Shown here one piece after another: positions 8,426 through 17,137 of a DNA stretch of 48,876 bases. The translations under genes were made by a program, and so were the position numbers. The stretch spans positions 1 through 48,876 of the forward strand of contig CASFYB010000013.1 in the NCBI GenBank assembly GCA_949298825.1, given 5' to 3'. Within the stretch, counting starts at the first letter, position 1, and the number at the start of each line of letters is the position of its first letter. The notes under the pieces were generated by a model. The model ran no database searches and was not told where the DNA came from. It saw only the letters and a program-made list of their open reading frames with translations. The stretch comes from an uncultured Helicobacter sp. Lineage in GTDB: Bacteria > Campylobacterota > Campylobacteria > Campylobacterales > Helicobacteraceae.

Positions 8426-9384
8426 GCGAGAGTAAAGATAATATGACCAATGAAACTAATGCCAATGAGGCCAATATCAACCAGACTAATCAGACTAATG
8501 CCAATGAGGCCAATCAAGCTAATCTCAACCAAGCTAGCAAGCTAGAAGAACTCCTAAAAGGAGAGAAAAAACTGCACTCAACAAAATTTATCGCTATCAC
8601 AAGTGGTAAAGGCGGTGTGGGCAAATCTACAATCAGTGCTAACCTTGCCTTTATGCTTGCTAAGATGGGCTATAGGATTGGTGTTTTTGATGCAGATATC
8701 GGTCTTTCTAACCTAGATCTGATCTTTGGTGTGCGTCCAAGTCAAAACATCCTGCATGTTTTGCGTGGGGAGGCTAGCTTTGATGATATCATCTGCCCTA
8801 TTGATAAGAATCTATTCTTGATCCCTGGAGAAAATGGAGAAGAGATCTTAAAATATGCAGATAAGTTTAATATCCTTGATAGCTTTGCTAATGAAAGTGT
8901 GGTCTTTGAGGCCTTTGACTATGTGATCGTGGATACAGGAGCAGGTATCGGCGGGACGATGCAGGCCTTCTTAAATGCATCAGATCATATCATCGTAGTG
9001 ACCACACCAGATCCAAGTGCTATCACTGATGCCTATACGACCATCAAGATCAATGCACGCACCAAAGATGAAATGCTGCTTATCATCAATATGGCCACAC
9101 GCAATCAAGAAGCCCTCAATATCTTTACTAAAATCCAAAAAGTCGCAGCCAAAAATATCCCTAATCTAAAGCTGCACTATCTTGGCAACTTCCTTGTCAA
9201 CTCCTCTGTGCGCAACTCCACTAAATATCGTGAGCTGATCACACGCGCAGAACCATACAATGCCTTTAGCCTCAATATGGAAGAGATCGCAAAACAACTT
9301 ATCTCAAAAGTGGAACACAATATGCTTAATACCCCTAAAGCAAACTTTGGCAGTTTCCTAAAAAGGATTCTTAGCTATCTTTAA
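8422..9384 (+). CDS. flhG: Flagellar number regulator, MinD/ParA-type ATPase
   Basis: The ATPase partners FlhF and limits flagellar number. It has 320 residues. The deviant Walker A motif GKGGVGKST (62-70), FDADIGLSNLD and YVIVDTGAGIG are all present. The FlhF-activating helix NQASKLEEL (36-44) corresponds to the DQAxxL motif and to the very N-terminus of H. pylori FlhG. Unusually, about 35 residues of Asn/Thr/Glu-rich repetitive sequence precede it, encoded partly by a 21-base direct repeat (8455-8475 and 8494-8514). A C-terminal amphipathic helix (FLKRILSYL) probably binds the membrane. Confidence 0.95.
   Translation: MSESKDNMTNETNANEANINQTNQTNANEANQANLNQASKLEELLKGEKKLHSTKFIAITSGKGGVGKSTISANLAFMLAKMGYRIGVFDADIGLSNLDLIFGVRPSQNILHVLRGEASFDDIICPIDKNLFLIPGENGEEILKYADKFNILDSFANESVVFEAFDYVIVDTGAGIGGTMQAFLNASDHIIVVTTPDPSAITDAYTTIKINARTKDEMLLIINMATRNQEALNIFTKIQKVAAKNIPNLKLHYLGNFLVNSSVRNSTKYRELITRAEPYNAFSLNMEEIAKQLISKVEHNMLNTPKANFGSFLKRILSYL
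8455..8514 (+). repeat. 21-base direct repeat inside flhG
   Basis: ACTAATGCCAATGAGGCCAA plus one T occurs at 8455-8475 and exactly again at 8494-8514, 39 bases apart (13 codons). It encodes TNANEAN twice in the N-terminal extension of FlhG. Unit gain or loss would keep the reading frame. Confidence 0.85.
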
Positions 9385-9395
9385 GGGGTTAAAGG

Positions 9396-9728
9396 ATGAA
9401 GCCTTTAAATTATCTCAATCTCTCTGTTTCTTTTGGGTTTTTCCTAGGACTTGCGCTTGCTGTAGCCAAGTTCGATGAACCAGAGGTGATGTTATTTTGG
9501 ACAGTAGTCTCTACACTTGGTTTTTACCTCATTACAATGCTAATTGTCTCACTTTATATCTGGTCACTAGAGTTTAACTATGATATCTTTGATAAAAAAG
9601 GCTTAGAAAAACGTCTAGATACATTTGATAAAGAATTTGACAATCGCGAAAAAGAACTAAGAGATATCAAGCTATATCTCAATAGCTTTAACTTTGACTA
9701 TAAAGCCAAAGAATACAAAGCCAAGTGA
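9396..9728 (+). CDS. Small membrane protein of the flhG-fliA operon
   Basis: The product has 110 residues. There are two hydrophobic segments (about 7-25 and 30-56), then a charged C-terminal helix with coiled-coil character. It shows no known motif. In H. pylori a similar unnamed small gene (HP1033) sits between flhG and fliA, so its position is conserved. It starts 11 bases after flhG, with GGGG and AAGG nearby. A role in flagellar regulation or placement is suggested only by context. Confidence 0.7.
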   Translation: MKPLNYLNLSVSFGFFLGLALAVAKFDEPEVMLFWTVVSTLGFYLITMLIVSLYIWSLEFNYDIFDKKGLEKRLDTFDKEFDNREKELRDIKLYLNSFNFDYKAKEYKAK

Positions 9729-9736
9729 AGTGTCCC

Positions 9737-10426
9737 ATGAATAGCTATAATCAAAATATCAAATACTCTCAAGATGAGCTAGCCATCCAGTACCTTCCTG
9801 CGGTGCGCGCGATCGCCTATAGGATCAAAGAGCGCGTGCCAAGCTCTGTGGATGTGAACGATCTTATTAGCATTGGCACAGAAGAGCTAATCAAGCTAGC
9901 ACGAAAATATGATAGCGCGATTAATGATTCTTTTTGGGGATATGCCAAAACGCGTGTCAATGGTGCATTGCTAGACTACTTACGCTCGCTAGATATCATC
10001 TCACGGGCTAATCGCAAGCTTATTAAAAGCATTGATTCTGAAATCACACGTTATTATAATGAGCATCAAGAAGAACCTAGCGATGAGTACTTATCACAGA
10101 AACTATGTGAAAGTATTGATAAGATAAGAGAGGCTCGCCTTGCCTCTGATATCTACTTGCTTGTGCCTATTGATGAGCAATATCAACTTTTCTCTGATGA
10201 GAATATCATGCAGAAAATAGAACAAGAAGAACTGATAGATAAAATCAAAAATATCTTAGGCCAGCTTCCTGAGCGCGAGCAGCTTATCATGCAGCTTTAT
10301 TTTTTTGAGGAACTAAGTTTGCTTGAGATCAAAGAGATTTTACAAATCACAGAATCAAGAATTTCACAAATCATTAAAGAGATCGTCAAAAAGATCAGAA
10401 AAAGTATAGGAGAGAATCATGGCTGA
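9737..10426 (+). CDS. fliA: RNA polymerase sigma-28 factor for flagellar genes
   Basis: This sigma factor transcribes late flagellar genes such as flagellin. It has 229 residues from this ATG. Region 2 shows DLISIGTEELIKLARKYD and FWGYAKTRVNGALLDYLRSLD, and region 4 shows LPEREQLIMQLYFFEELSLLEIKEIL with the following recognition helix. A GTG at 9725 overlapping the previous stop (GTGA) would add four residues. I prefer the ATG because MNSYNQN resembles the H. pylori start, but neither site has a strong ribosome binding site. The next gene, fliM, overlaps by eight bases. Confidence 0.93.
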   Translation: MNSYNQNIKYSQDELAIQYLPAVRAIAYRIKERVPSSVDVNDLISIGTEELIKLARKYDSAINDSFWGYAKTRVNGALLDYLRSLDIISRANRKLIKSIDSEITRYYNEHQEEPSDEYLSQKLCESIDKIREARLASDIYLLVPIDEQYQLFSDENIMQKIEQEELIDKIKNILGQLPEREQLIMQLYFFEELSLLEIKEILQITESRISQIIKEIVKKIRKSIGENHG

Positions 10427-11489
10427 TATACTAAGTCAAGAAGAAATTGATGCTTTACTTGAAGTCGCAGATGATGAGAGTATCGCTGAACTAGAGAATA
10501 ATGAGATCTTGCCACAAAGGCAGGTAGCTCTTTATGACTTTAAGCGTCCTAATCGTGTGAGCAAAGAACAGCTACGTGCTTTCCGCGGTATCCATGATAA
10601 AATGGCACGTAATCTCTCCAGCCAGATTTCAGCTATCATGCGCTCTATTGTAGAGATCCAGCTTCATAGCGTTGATCAGATGACTTATGGTGAGTTTCTT
10701 ATGAGCTTACCAAGCCCTACTAGCTTTAATGTCTTTTCTATGAAGCCTATGGATGGCACTGGGGTTTTAGAGATCAATCCAAGCATTGTTTTCTCCATGA
10801 TAGACCGCTTGCTTGGTGGGAAGGGTGAAAGCTATGATTCTCAAAGAGAATTTAGCGATATTGAGTTAAATTTGCTTGATTCTATCTTGCGTCAGATCAT
10901 GCAAACACTAAAAGATGCCTGGGGACCTGTAGCAGAGATCTGGCCTAGCATCGATGCTAAGGAATCTAGCCCTAATGTCGTGCAGATTGTCGCACAAAAT
11001 GAAGTAGTAATCATGGTTGTTATGGAGATCATCATCGGCCATAGCTCAGGGATGATCAATCTGTGCTACCCAGTCATCTCGCTTGAGACTATTCTCTCTC
11101 GTCTTGGCAGTCGCGATCTAGTGCTTTCTGAAACTAGCTCTAAAAAATCGCGCAACAAAGAGCTACAAGCGCTTATTGGTGGTGCTGGGATCAATGTCTC
11201 TGCTTGCATCGGATCGGCTAATCTATCGCTAAAAGAAGTGCTAGATCTCCAAGTAGGTGATATCATACGTCTTGATAGAAAAGCAGATGATACAGTGCTA
11301 GTAGCTATTGATGGACAGAACAAATATTTAGCTAAAATAGGCTTGCAACGTTATAGAAAAACTATCGAGATCAAAGAACATATAAAAACAGAAAAGGATA
11401 AAGTAAAAGAGATCCTAGAAATGCTAGAAGTACAGCGCAAAAATAGAATCAATGAGATAGAAATCGAGGAGGAAGAAAACTATGAATGA
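10419..11489 (+). CDS. fliM: Flagellar motor switch protein FliM
   Basis: This C-ring protein sets rotation direction. It has 356 residues. The N-terminal CheY-binding peptide LSQEEIDALLEV (5-16) is followed by the CheC-like middle domain (about 45-230, with GGKGESYDSQREFSDIE) and a C-terminal SpoA domain (about 250-330, DLQVGDIIRLDRKADD). It begins with GGAG upstream inside fliA and ends overlapping fliY by eight bases, so fliA, fliM and fliY are translationally coupled. Confidence 0.95.
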   Translation: MADILSQEEIDALLEVADDESIAELENNEILPQRQVALYDFKRPNRVSKEQLRAFRGIHDKMARNLSSQISAIMRSIVEIQLHSVDQMTYGEFLMSLPSPTSFNVFSMKPMDGTGVLEINPSIVFSMIDRLLGGKGESYDSQREFSDIELNLLDSILRQIMQTLKDAWGPVAEIWPSIDAKESSPNVVQIVAQNEVVIMVVMEIIIGHSSGMINLCYPVISLETILSRLGSRDLVLSETSSKKSRNKELQALIGGAGINVSACIGSANLSLKEVLDLQVGDIIRLDRKADDTVLVAIDGQNKYLAKIGLQRYRKTIEIKEHIKTEKDKVKEILEMLEVQRKNRINEIEIEEEENYE

Positions 11490-12324
11490 TTTTTTAAAGC
11501 TTTTTATCCAAGAGATGACAGCCACGATTGAAGGCTTGATGGGGTCAAGCCCTCATGTCGAAAAAAAAGCCGAGGCTGCACCAGGGGCTCTAAATATCAC
11601 TCCTCCTTATGCGCTTATCAACATAGAATCAAGTGGTGATTTTAACGCATCTATCTCTCTTGCCATCCCTGTGAATATGGCTACTGCGCTAGCAGATATG
11701 ATGGTAGGCAATGAAGGCTCAAGCAAGGAAGAAATGAATGATGATGATATTGATGCGATCAAAGAGATAGCCTCTAATATCTTTGGTGCCATAGCCACTA
11801 ATCTTAGCTCACAAAAAAAGATGCCAAAGCTTAACTTCTCTTGCAAAAATGTAGAATCAAAACTCGAAAATGATGAAGTTGATAGCTTTAGCTTTGCTTA
11901 TGAGTTTGATTTCTCTTTGCATACAATCGCGGCTAACTTCTACCTGCTCATCACACAAGAGTTTGAAGATGGCTTCAAAAACCCTACAACAAAGCAGGTA
12001 GATGAAGTAGCACCACAAACACAAGCTCCAACTTCACAAAATCTCAGCAATGAAGAGATGAAAAATATCGGTATGCTGCTTGATATCCGCCTTAATGTCA
12101 AGGTCAAGATCGGTCAGAAAAAAATGCTTTTAAAAGATGTAGTTTCTATGGATATTGGTAGCGTGATCGAGCTAAATCAGCTAGCTAATGATCCGCTAGA
12201 AATCCTTATTGATGATAAGGTAATTGCCAAAGGAGAGGTTGTTATTGTAGATGGTAACTTTGGTATCCAAGTCACAGAGATAGGCACAAAGCGCCAAAGA
12301 CTAGAACAGCTAAAGGGGATCTAA
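11482..12324 (+). CDS. fliY: Flagellar motor switch protein FliY
   Basis: The product has 280 residues. A CheC/FliM-like N-terminal domain (about 30-155) is followed by a short Gln/Thr/Pro linker (about 165-185). The C-terminal SpoA domain (about 195-275: DIRLNVKVKIGQKKMLLKDV and GSVIELNQLANDPLEILIDD) is of the FliN type. It forms the base of the C ring together with FliM. It is the last gene of the aroQ-fliY run. A weak GC stem over the stop codon follows. Confidence 0.93.
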   Translation: MNDFLKLFIQEMTATIEGLMGSSPHVEKKAEAAPGALNITPPYALINIESSGDFNASISLAIPVNMATALADMMVGNEGSSKEEMNDDDIDAIKEIASNIFGAIATNLSSQKKMPKLNFSCKNVESKLENDEVDSFSFAYEFDFSLHTIAANFYLLITQEFEDGFKNPTTKQVDEVAPQTQAPTSQNLSNEEMKNIGMLLDIRLNVKVKIGQKKMLLKDVVSMDIGSVIELNQLANDPLEILIDDKVIAKGEVVIVDGNFGIQVTEIGTKRQRLEQLKGI

Positions 12325-12350
12325 CCCCCTTAACCTACCCCCTTTTTTCT
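12313..12350 (+). terminator. Weak candidate terminator after fliY
   Basis: AAGGGG (12313-12318) can pair with CCCCTT (12326-12331) across the fliY stop codon. A run of C then T follows at 12336-12347. The T-run is not directly behind the stem, so this is only a candidate. The facing autotransporter gene ends at 12479. Confidence 0.3.
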
Positions 12351-12478
12351 TACTTCACAAACTTTTCTATACTATAAGTAATTATAAAGCTTATCACTTC
12401 TTAAGCTAATCTGTAAACTTCTATATTTTCTTCTTATTTTCCCTTTTAAAATCTTTAGCCAGATTCTATTAAAACCCC

Positions 12479-14935
12479 CTAAAACAACACCTTCCCACCA
12501 AATATAGCATTCACTCCATAAAAGCCACTAAGACTAGCTTTTGTATTTAAGCTTAGATGCAGACTAAAAGTCTCATTAATAAAGATATTACCACCTAAGA
12601 TAAAATTCCCATAAGTATTATTAGCATTCTTAAAATCTATAGTTGTGTTATTTCTTGTTAGGCTTAAATACTTATCCCCTGCTATAATAGCTCCACTTAC
12701 TGCTTCTAAGGCTAGATAAAGACTAGATGCATCAAATAGCTTTCTATACTCAAATCCAAGTATCCCTGATAGATGTAAAAAGGCATTCTTACTGACATCA
12801 AGATTTAACCCTCCACTCTCTTTAAAGCTAGGGGTATGATAATACTCTAATAATACTCCCATATAAGGCTTAAAGCTAGAATCCCCTCCAAATCTAGGAC
12901 CAATTCTAAGTTGTGCATCTAGGGCTTGGGTATGATAGCTAGCATCAGAGTAAGTAGAGATTCCATTAATAGGCAATACTCTTTTATATTCACTAGGTGC
13001 ATAAATATATTCTAAAAGACCATCAAACTCTACCTTAGAAGCTCTAGCCCTCATATAGCTTCCTAAACGATAATGAATAGAATCTAATCTTAAATCCTGT
13101 GCTTTAATATCATAGCGTTCAAGACTTAAAAACACTCCACCAAAAAAATCATCACTTCCATAGCCATCAAATCCAAGATTAACCCCATAGCCATAGCCAA
13201 GTGAGTTTTTATATCCATTTATTCCACCCATGATGTTTGCATAAAAGCTAGCCTTCTTATAAGGGGATTCTAATTGTATGATTGAATTTGTATAAGCATC
13301 AGAGCGGTATTCTTGAGGATTGATTTGTCCTTTATTGGCTAGTTTTTGAGCCTTTTTTAAAAGAGCTATAGAAATAGGCTTAGTATTAGAGCTAAGAGCT
13401 TTTGATAACATCACTGTGCTTCTATCTAGCATAGTAGTCCAGCCCATAAAAATATCAATATTTTGTGGGATGGTATTTAGGATTGAGGCTTGATTATTTA
13501 ATGCATCATTAGCCTTATTTAGAGAATCTTGTGTAACAAAGATAATATCTCCAAATATATCATCATCTGATGGAGTTTGATCTGGTTTAGAAGGGGCATT
13601 TGGTGTAGCAGGAAGTTTAGTTAGTTTGATATACCAAGATTCTTTAGTATTATTAGTCTCTTTTACTAGCTTAGCCTTATATAAATCACTTTTATTTCCA
13701 TTAGCATCTTTGATTTCTATCTCTCCTTCTGTTAGACCAGTTACACTAGTGCCTGAAGCAATAAAATATTTATAATCATTAGTTTTTTTAAGCACTCTAA
13801 TCTGATAGTTTTCCTCACCATCTAATTTAAGTGTGCCTGCCTCTATAGAGCCAAAACCATTTTGTGTGCCAATAAAAGTAATACTGCTATCTTTTTTAGA
13901 TTCAAAAGTACCAGAGGTAGTCATCTTAGCAGAGCCAGAGAGGAGGATGTCACTATTAGATTCATTATAAATATTTTGTGCGACAAAAATAGTATCTTCC
14001 AAATCTACTAGCGATCGCACGACATATGAGCTATTATACCCGCTATCTACTTTATTAGTAAACTTGCCATGTATAGTGATCTTCCCGCTTCTACCTATAA
14101 GCTCACCTGCTCCAGATTTTCCTGAAGCTGTATAACCTCCATTCTCCCATGCACCCTTAACCTCAATCTCCCCATCATTAAGGATAACCTTTGATCTAGC
14201 AATACCAGATGTATTTAATTTTTGCACCCCTGTGTTATAAAGATTTTTTTCAAAAACTACCTTGCCCCCATTGATCACAAGCTCTCCATAAGTTTCACTA
14301 AGAGATGTATAAAAAGAAGAGACATAGGCTTCATTTGCCCAATATTCCCCATTAAAAGCGATATCCCCTCCATCATTAATAATTTTGCCAACATTTTTAA
14401 TACTTTTGCTTGCTTGCAAATTTAGAGTACCACTATTATTAATACTTCCTCTCATTACATAAGCACCAACATTTTTTACACTAAAAGAAGCATTAGAATC
14501 AATACTCAAACTTCCAGAGTGATTAAAACCATTGTTTACACCATTTCTACCACCAATGCTACCATAATCTATAGTTAGATTACTCAATGATTTAATATTC
14601 ATCCCACCTTCAAGATAAAACTGTAAATCAGAAAGGGTAGAATCTGCCTTAAGTATCAATGATGATGCCTTATCTCCTTTTGTTTTATAAGTAAAAGTCC
14701 TTTTATCTTGATAACCAAAATTATTTCCACGCACGCCATCTTGTTTGCCCATGGTGATCTCTTCACTCACTCCAGCATTTAAGTCCTTATTTGTCGTGCC
14801 AAAAGTCCCACTCCATGTCTCTGCATAAACATTAGATAAAAATAAACTTATCAAACATATGCTTTTGGCTGTTTTTTGAGATTTTAGAAAGTCACATCTT
14901 TTTTCTAAAATTTTATTTGATTTTTTGCCCCTCAC
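12479..14935 (-). CDS. Autotransporter outer-membrane protein (type Va)
   Basis: The product has 818 residues. The N-terminus is basic, followed by a hydrophobic signal segment (about 22-38) with probable cleavage after VYA. The passenger (about 40-440) is rich in Gly, Asn and Ser and has short repetitive beta-strand patterns, as in a beta-helix. A Pro-rich hinge (PATPNAPSKPDQTPSDDD, about 445-462) follows, then a C-terminal barrel of about 300 residues ending in the canonical Phe (IFGGKVLF). The start codon is GTG with AGAGG six bases upstream, and no in-frame ATG lies before the signal segment. There is no homopolymer tract at the start, unlike the autotransporter at 46752. Passenger function is unknown; adhesin-like or VacA-related roles are only guesses. 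Confidence 0.85.
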   Translation of the reverse strand: MRGKKSNKILEKRCDFLKSQKTAKSICLISLFLSNVYAETWSGTFGTTNKDLNAGVSEEITMGKQDGVRGNNFGYQDKRTFTYKTKGDKASSLILKADSTLSDLQFYLEGGMNIKSLSNLTIDYGSIGGRNGVNNGFNHSGSLSIDSNASFSVKNVGAYVMRGSINNSGTLNLQASKSIKNVGKIINDGGDIAFNGEYWANEAYVSSFYTSLSETYGELVINGGKVVFEKNLYNTGVQKLNTSGIARSKVILNDGEIEVKGAWENGGYTASGKSGAGELIGRSGKITIHGKFTNKVDSGYNSSYVVRSLVDLEDTIFVAQNIYNESNSDILLSGSAKMTTSGTFESKKDSSITFIGTQNGFGSIEAGTLKLDGEENYQIRVLKKTNDYKYFIASGTSVTGLTEGEIEIKDANGNKSDLYKAKLVKETNNTKESWYIKLTKLPATPNAPSKPDQTPSDDDIFGDIIFVTQDSLNKANDALNNQASILNTIPQNIDIFMGWTTMLDRSTVMLSKALSSNTKPISIALLKKAQKLANKGQINPQEYRSDAYTNSIIQLESPYKKASFYANIMGGINGYKNSLGYGYGVNLGFDGYGSDDFFGGVFLSLERYDIKAQDLRLDSIHYRLGSYMRARASKVEFDGLLEYIYAPSEYKRVLPINGISTYSDASYHTQALDAQLRIGPRFGGDSSFKPYMGVLLEYYHTPSFKESGGLNLDVSKNAFLHLSGILGFEYRKLFDASSLYLALEAVSGAIIAGDKYLSLTRNNTTIDFKNANNTYGNFILGGNIFINETFSLHLSLNTKASLSGFYGVNAIFGGKVLF

Positions 14936-14970
14936 GCTAGCCTCTTTTAAATTCTAAAGTTATTAAAGAC

Positions 14971-14976
14971 AATATA
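14971..14976 (-). promoter_or_regulatory. -10 box of the autotransporter gene
   Basis: On the minus strand the sequence reads TATATT within GCTATATTGTC, 36 bases upstream of the GTG start. It lies in the divergent spacer shared with motA. Confidence 0.4.
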
Positions 14977-15073
14977 GCAGAAAATTTTTAAGTTTATCTT
15001 GAGACTTAAAGGATATAAACCATACTACAAAAAGCTCTTAAAAACTAAATTTTTGATTCCATTAAAGTTTTGC

Positions 15074-15079
15074 TATAAT
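15074..15079 (+). promoter_or_regulatory. -10 box of the motAB promoter
   Basis: TATAAT lies 36 bases upstream of the motA ATG, in the form TGCTATAAT (extended -10). No sigma-28 consensus (TAAA with GCCGATAA) is visible here, so the stator genes look housekeeping-driven. Confidence 0.55.
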
Positions 15080-15114
15080 GGCTGGCAAAAACTACAATTT
15101 ACAGGGTTTGTTTT

Positions 15115-15885
15115 ATGGATTTATCAAGTCTTTTAGGTATGTTATTGGCAGTTGTCTCCATCTCAGTTGGTGATATTTTAGAAGGTGGGAATCCTATCCA
15201 TCTTATCCACATTAGTTCAGTTATCATCATCATACCTACTACGCTTTTTTCAGCTATGACAGGTACACATATGCACTATATCAAGGCTGGATTTAAAGAG
15301 CTTAAGATCGTATTTTTAGGAGCTAAGACCAATCTTAATAAAACTATCCATGATCTTGTAGAGTTTGCTTCCCTAGCGCGTAGAGATGGTGTCCTAGCCC
15401 TAGAGGCAAAAGTAGCCCAAGTTGAAGATGACTTCATGCGCGATGCGCTAAGTATGATTATTGATGGTAAGGATGGCAAGGCTGTACGCGAGGATATCGA
15501 GATCCAGATAGAGCAGCTAGAAGAGTACTATCATGGTGCTGCTCACTACTGGCTAGTAGCAGGGGAATCAGCCCCTACCTTTGGACTTGTAGGTGCGGTT
15601 ATGGGTCTTATGCTAGCGCTTCAAAAACTAGATAACCCAGCAGAAATGGCTGCAGGTATTGCTGGTGCATTTACTGCAACAGTTACTGGTATTATGTGTG
15701 CCTATGCAATCTTTGGACCTTGGGGCAATAAGCTAAAGGCAAACTCTCATGATATTATCAAAGAAAAAATGGTGATTTTAGAGGGGGTTATTGGTATTGC
15801 TAATGGCGATAATCCAAGGAATCTAGAAGCAAAGCTACTTGGCTTTATCACACCTGGACATCCTAAAATCTCTCAATTTGAGTAA
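15115..15885 (+). CDS. motA: Flagellar motor stator protein MotA
   Basis: This proton-channel subunit of the stator lies in the inner membrane. It has 256 residues, four hydrophobic segments and a large cytoplasmic loop (about 60-150). The conserved Pro-containing segment ESAPTFGLVGAVMGLMLAL is present (around 155-173). GDILEGGNP in helix 1-2 is typical. ACAGGG lies upstream as ribosome binding site. motB follows after five bases. Confidence 0.96.
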   Translation: MDLSSLLGMLLAVVSISVGDILEGGNPIHLIHISSVIIIIPTTLFSAMTGTHMHYIKAGFKELKIVFLGAKTNLNKTIHDLVEFASLARRDGVLALEAKVAQVEDDFMRDALSMIIDGKDGKAVREDIEIQIEQLEEYYHGAAHYWLVAGESAPTFGLVGAVMGLMLALQKLDNPAEMAAGIAGAFTATVTGIMCAYAIFGPWGNKLKANSHDIIKEKMVILEGVIGIANGDNPRNLEAKLLGFITPGHPKISQFE

Positions 15886-15890
15886 GAATA

Positions 15891-16670
15891 ATGGCCAAGA
15901 AAAATAAAAAACAAGAATGCCCCGCTGGTGAGAGATGGGCTGTCCCATATGCTGACTTCCTCTCTTTATTACTAGCGTTATTTATCGCGCTTTGGGCACT
16001 CTCTGCACAAAATAAAGCCAAAGTAGAAGCACTAAAGCTTGAGTTTATCAAGATCTTTGATTCTCCGCCAAAGCCAGATACACTTCAGCCTATTACAAAA
16101 ATACCACCTCCCCCTGGTGATGTTGAAGAACTTACTGATGGACAAAAATCAAACCCGGCACAAAACTCAACCACAATCAGATCTACAGAAAGTGTTGTGC
16201 AAATTGAACAACTTGTCCAAGAAGGTGGCGTGCTAGAGCAAATCGAACATGGTCTTACTCTGCGCTTGCCTTCAGACCTTTTATTTGAACGCGATAGTGC
16301 AAAAATCTCATCTCAAGAAATGCGTAATTATATTCGCGATATCGCTAACATTATCAAACGTTTTCCTCCACATGTACAAATCAATGTACGTGGGTATACT
16401 GATGATGGATCCATCTCACCTACCTCTGGTTATAGCGATCATTTTACACTCGCTGCTGCACGGGCTCTTATCGTAATGGAGCTTTTGATCAAAAATGGTG
16501 TAGATCCAAAGATGCTCTCCTTCACTTCTTTTGGGAAGAATCAACCCTTAGTGCCAAATAATTCTTTAGCCAACCGTGCTAAAAATAATCGTGTCGATCT
16601 CTTCTTATCTGCAGATCCTAGTAGTGTCAAAAATATCCAATCCCTGCTAGATACAATCAAGAAAAAATGA
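15891..16670 (+). CDS. motB: Flagellar motor stator protein MotB
   Basis: The product has 259 residues. A short cytoplasmic N-terminus is followed by a single membrane helix with the proton-carrying Asp22 (VPYADFLSLLLALFIALW). A periplasmic plug and linker come next, then an OmpA-type peptidoglycan-binding domain (about 120-250, with NVRGYTDDG and NRAKNNRVDLFL). It anchors the stator to the cell wall. The stop overlaps the next gene by four bases (ATGA). Confidence 0.96.
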   Translation: MAKKNKKQECPAGERWAVPYADFLSLLLALFIALWALSAQNKAKVEALKLEFIKIFDSPPKPDTLQPITKIPPPPGDVEELTDGQKSNPAQNSTTIRSTESVVQIEQLVQEGGVLEQIEHGLTLRLPSDLLFERDSAKISSQEMRNYIRDIANIIKRFPPHVQINVRGYTDDGSISPTSGYSDHFTLAAARALIVMELLIKNGVDPKMLSFTSFGKNQPLVPNNSLANRAKNNRVDLFLSADPSSVKNIQSLLDTIKKK

Positions 16671-17137
16671 TTAATCCAAGCAATCTAATCTCCCTTGAAG
16701 AATTTATCAATCTAACAGGCATCAATGAAGATGAGATTGCCAAAGAAGCACTAATTGAACATGATCAAAAAACCTATCTAAAACCCAAAAAAGCCATAGA
16801 TTTATTCTTACAAAAACTCGAAAATACACTAATGGCTACAGATATTAATGGGGCGATCTTAAAGCCACTATTTTTAGAACAAAGCATTAAAAGTATCGTC
16901 TTGCTTTATGAAAAGATCATAGAGACCACCCATCACAATACTCAAGATATGAATGATGAAAATAATCTTTTAAAAGATACTAATATCTCTCTTCAAGAAC
17001 AATGCGAACTCTATCAATCACAAATAAAAGCTCTTCAAAATACTCTTATCCAAAAAGAAGAAGAGATTGAGTTTCTTAAGCGCAAACATAAACTAATGTG
17101 GGGCAAGGTTTCAAACTCCAGTATCGGTGCCAAATGA
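16667..17137 (+). CDS. Coiled-coil protein downstream of motB
   Basis: The product has 156 residues and no signal peptide. The N-terminal part (about 10-50) is compact, and the C-terminal half (about 90-148) is a Gln/Glu/Leu-rich coiled coil. I do not recognise a family motif. The position matches the unnamed gene after motB in H. pylori (HP0817). It overlaps motB by four bases and the next gene by four bases (ATGA in both cases), so it is translated from the same mRNA. A stator-related role is suggested by context only. Confidence 0.7.
   Translation: MINPSNLISLEEFINLTGINEDEIAKEALIEHDQKTYLKPKKAIDLFLQKLENTLMATDINGAILKPLFLEQSIKSIVLLYEKIIETTHHNTQDMNDENNLLKDTNISLQEQCELYQSQIKALQNTLIQKEEEIEFLKRKHKLMWGKVSNSSIGAK

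Noticed and set aside
14222-14425. Plus-strand frame of 67 residues opposite the autotransporter at 12479-14935
   Set aside because: It lies entirely inside the passenger on the other strand and has no start signals or motif.
12479-14935. Phase variation of the first autotransporter
   Set aside because: No homopolymer or short tandem repeat lies near its start codon or promoter, so nothing supports switching here.
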